5,992 nt of DNA from Pseudomonadota bacterium. Lineage in GTDB: Bacteria > Pseudomonadota > Alphaproteobacteria > Rhizobiales > Beijerinckiaceae. The notes under the pieces are model-generated. The model made no database searches. It saw nothing but the letters and a program-made list of their open reading frames with translations, and was not told where the DNA came from. This document shows positions 5,314-5,992 of the stretch, piece by piece. Each line of letters opens with the position of its first letter. Position 1 is the first letter of the stretch. Both the position numbers and the translations under genes were made by a program. Where the stretch lies: assembly GCA_023422485.1 (NCBI GenBank), contig JAGTAM010000586.1:1-5992 (forward strand), in the 5' to 3' direction.

Positions 5314-5992
5314 TGCGCAAAGTGTCCCTCGTGTTGCTCGGCGCGGCCCTCGGCATCGGCGCCTCGGCCCTGTCGACCCAGACCCAGCTCCTCTCCGGCA
5401 CGAGCGCCATCGCGGCCTCGGCGGAAACCTACCGGCAGCTGAGCCTGTTCGGCGACGTGTTCGAGAAGGTGCGCACCGACTACGTCGAGAAGCCCGAGGA
5501 AGCGAAGCTGATCGAGTCGGCCGTCAACGGCATGCTGACCTCGCTCGACCCGCATTCGAGCTACATGGACGCGAAGGCCTTCCGCGACATGCAGACGACG
5601 ACGAAGGGTGAGTTCGGCGGCCTCGGCATCGAGGTCACCATGGAGGACGGCCTGATCAAGGTGGTCTCGCCGATCGACGACACCCCCGCCTCCAAGGCCG
5701 GCCTGCTCGCCAACGACATCATCACCCAGATCGACGAGGATCAGGTCCAGGGCCTCACCCTGAACCAGGCCGTCGACAAGATGCGCGGCCCCGTGAACTC
5801 CACGGTGAAGCTGAAGATCTCCCGCAAGGAGGCCAAGGATCCGATCGACGTGTCGCTGACCCGCGACATCATCAAGATCCGCCCCGTGCGCTCGAAGGTC
5901 GAGAGCGGCGATGTCGGCTACGTCCGCCTGACCCAGTTCAACGAGCAGACCTACGACGGCCTCAAGACCGCGATCGACAAGCTCCAGAGCGA
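5313..5992 (+). CDS. ctpA: S41-family C-terminal processing peptidase, N-terminal half
   Basis: This is a periplasmic serine protease of the CtpA/Prc type, which trims or degrades envelope proteins from their C-termini; in several Gram-negatives it controls peptidoglycan hydrolases. The window shows 226 residues of a family usually near 440. An N-terminal signal or anchor segment (about 1-36, MRKVSLVLLGAALGIGASAL) is followed by the helical region with LTSLDPHSSYM (75-85), characteristic of the family. A PDZ domain covers about 98-185, with the peptide-binding loop GGLGIEV at 102-108 and AGLLANDIITQI at 129-140. The protease core begins with VGYVRLTQF (201-209). The catalytic Ser and Lys lie beyond the right edge, so activity cannot be confirmed. 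The start ATG at 5313 shares its A with the upstream TAA stop; GAGAAGG (5296-5302) is a fair ribosome-binding site ten bases upstream. Confidence 0.94.
   Translation, partial: MRKVSLVLLGAALGIGASALSTQTQLLSGTSAIAASAETYRQLSLFGDVFEKVRTDYVEKPEEAKLIESAVNGMLTSLDPHSSYMDAKAFRDMQTTTKGEFGGLGIEVTMEDGLIKVVSPIDDTPASKAGLLANDIITQIDEDQVQGLTLNQAVDKMRGPVNSTVKLKISRKEAKDPIDVSLTRDIIKIRPVRSKVESGDVGYVRLTQFNEQTYDGLKTAIDKLQS

Overview
The window looks like chromosomal DNA of a high-GC alphaproteobacterium. The reading is Methylobacterium/Methylorubrum or a close Hyphomicrobiales relative. This rests on the strongly GC-biased third codon positions, the RlmH sequence, and the alphaproteobacterial order rlmH - envC-like - ctpA. 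It is recognition from memory, not the result of a search.

Layout. (1) Positions 1-1491, minus strand: a membrane-anchored GGDEF-EAL protein for cyclic-di-GMP turnover, whose C-terminal end runs off the left edge. (2) Positions 1492-1794: a 303-base gap, AT-rich near the GGDEF-EAL start, that holds the leader of that gene and a hairpin behind the next one. (3) Positions 1795-3105, minus strand: a complete 12-helix major facilitator transporter of the metabolite:H+ symporter type. (4) Positions 3106-3349: a divergent intergenic region with three short dyad elements. (5) Positions 3350-5992, plus strand: a tightly packed operon of rlmH (23S rRNA pseudouridine methyltransferase), an EnvC-like activator of peptidoglycan amidases, and the N-terminal half of a CtpA-type S41 protease. 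The two junctions in the operon overlap by 4 bases (ATGA) and 1 base (TAATG), so translational coupling is likely.

How the genes work together. The plus-strand operon joins ribosome maturation (RlmH) to envelope remodelling. The EnvC-like protein has a long coiled coil and a LytM domain without catalytic residues, so it should switch on cell-wall amidases rather than cut peptidoglycan itself. CtpA is a periplasmic processing protease. The two minus-strand genes have no evident functional link to the operon.

I see no mobile element, CRISPR array, tRNA, rRNA or clearly new system. The most distinctive features are a 15-base in-frame tandem repeat, giving LAKSA units, in front of the EnvC-like signal peptide, and a perfect 8-bp inverted repeat inside the linker-coding part of the same gene.
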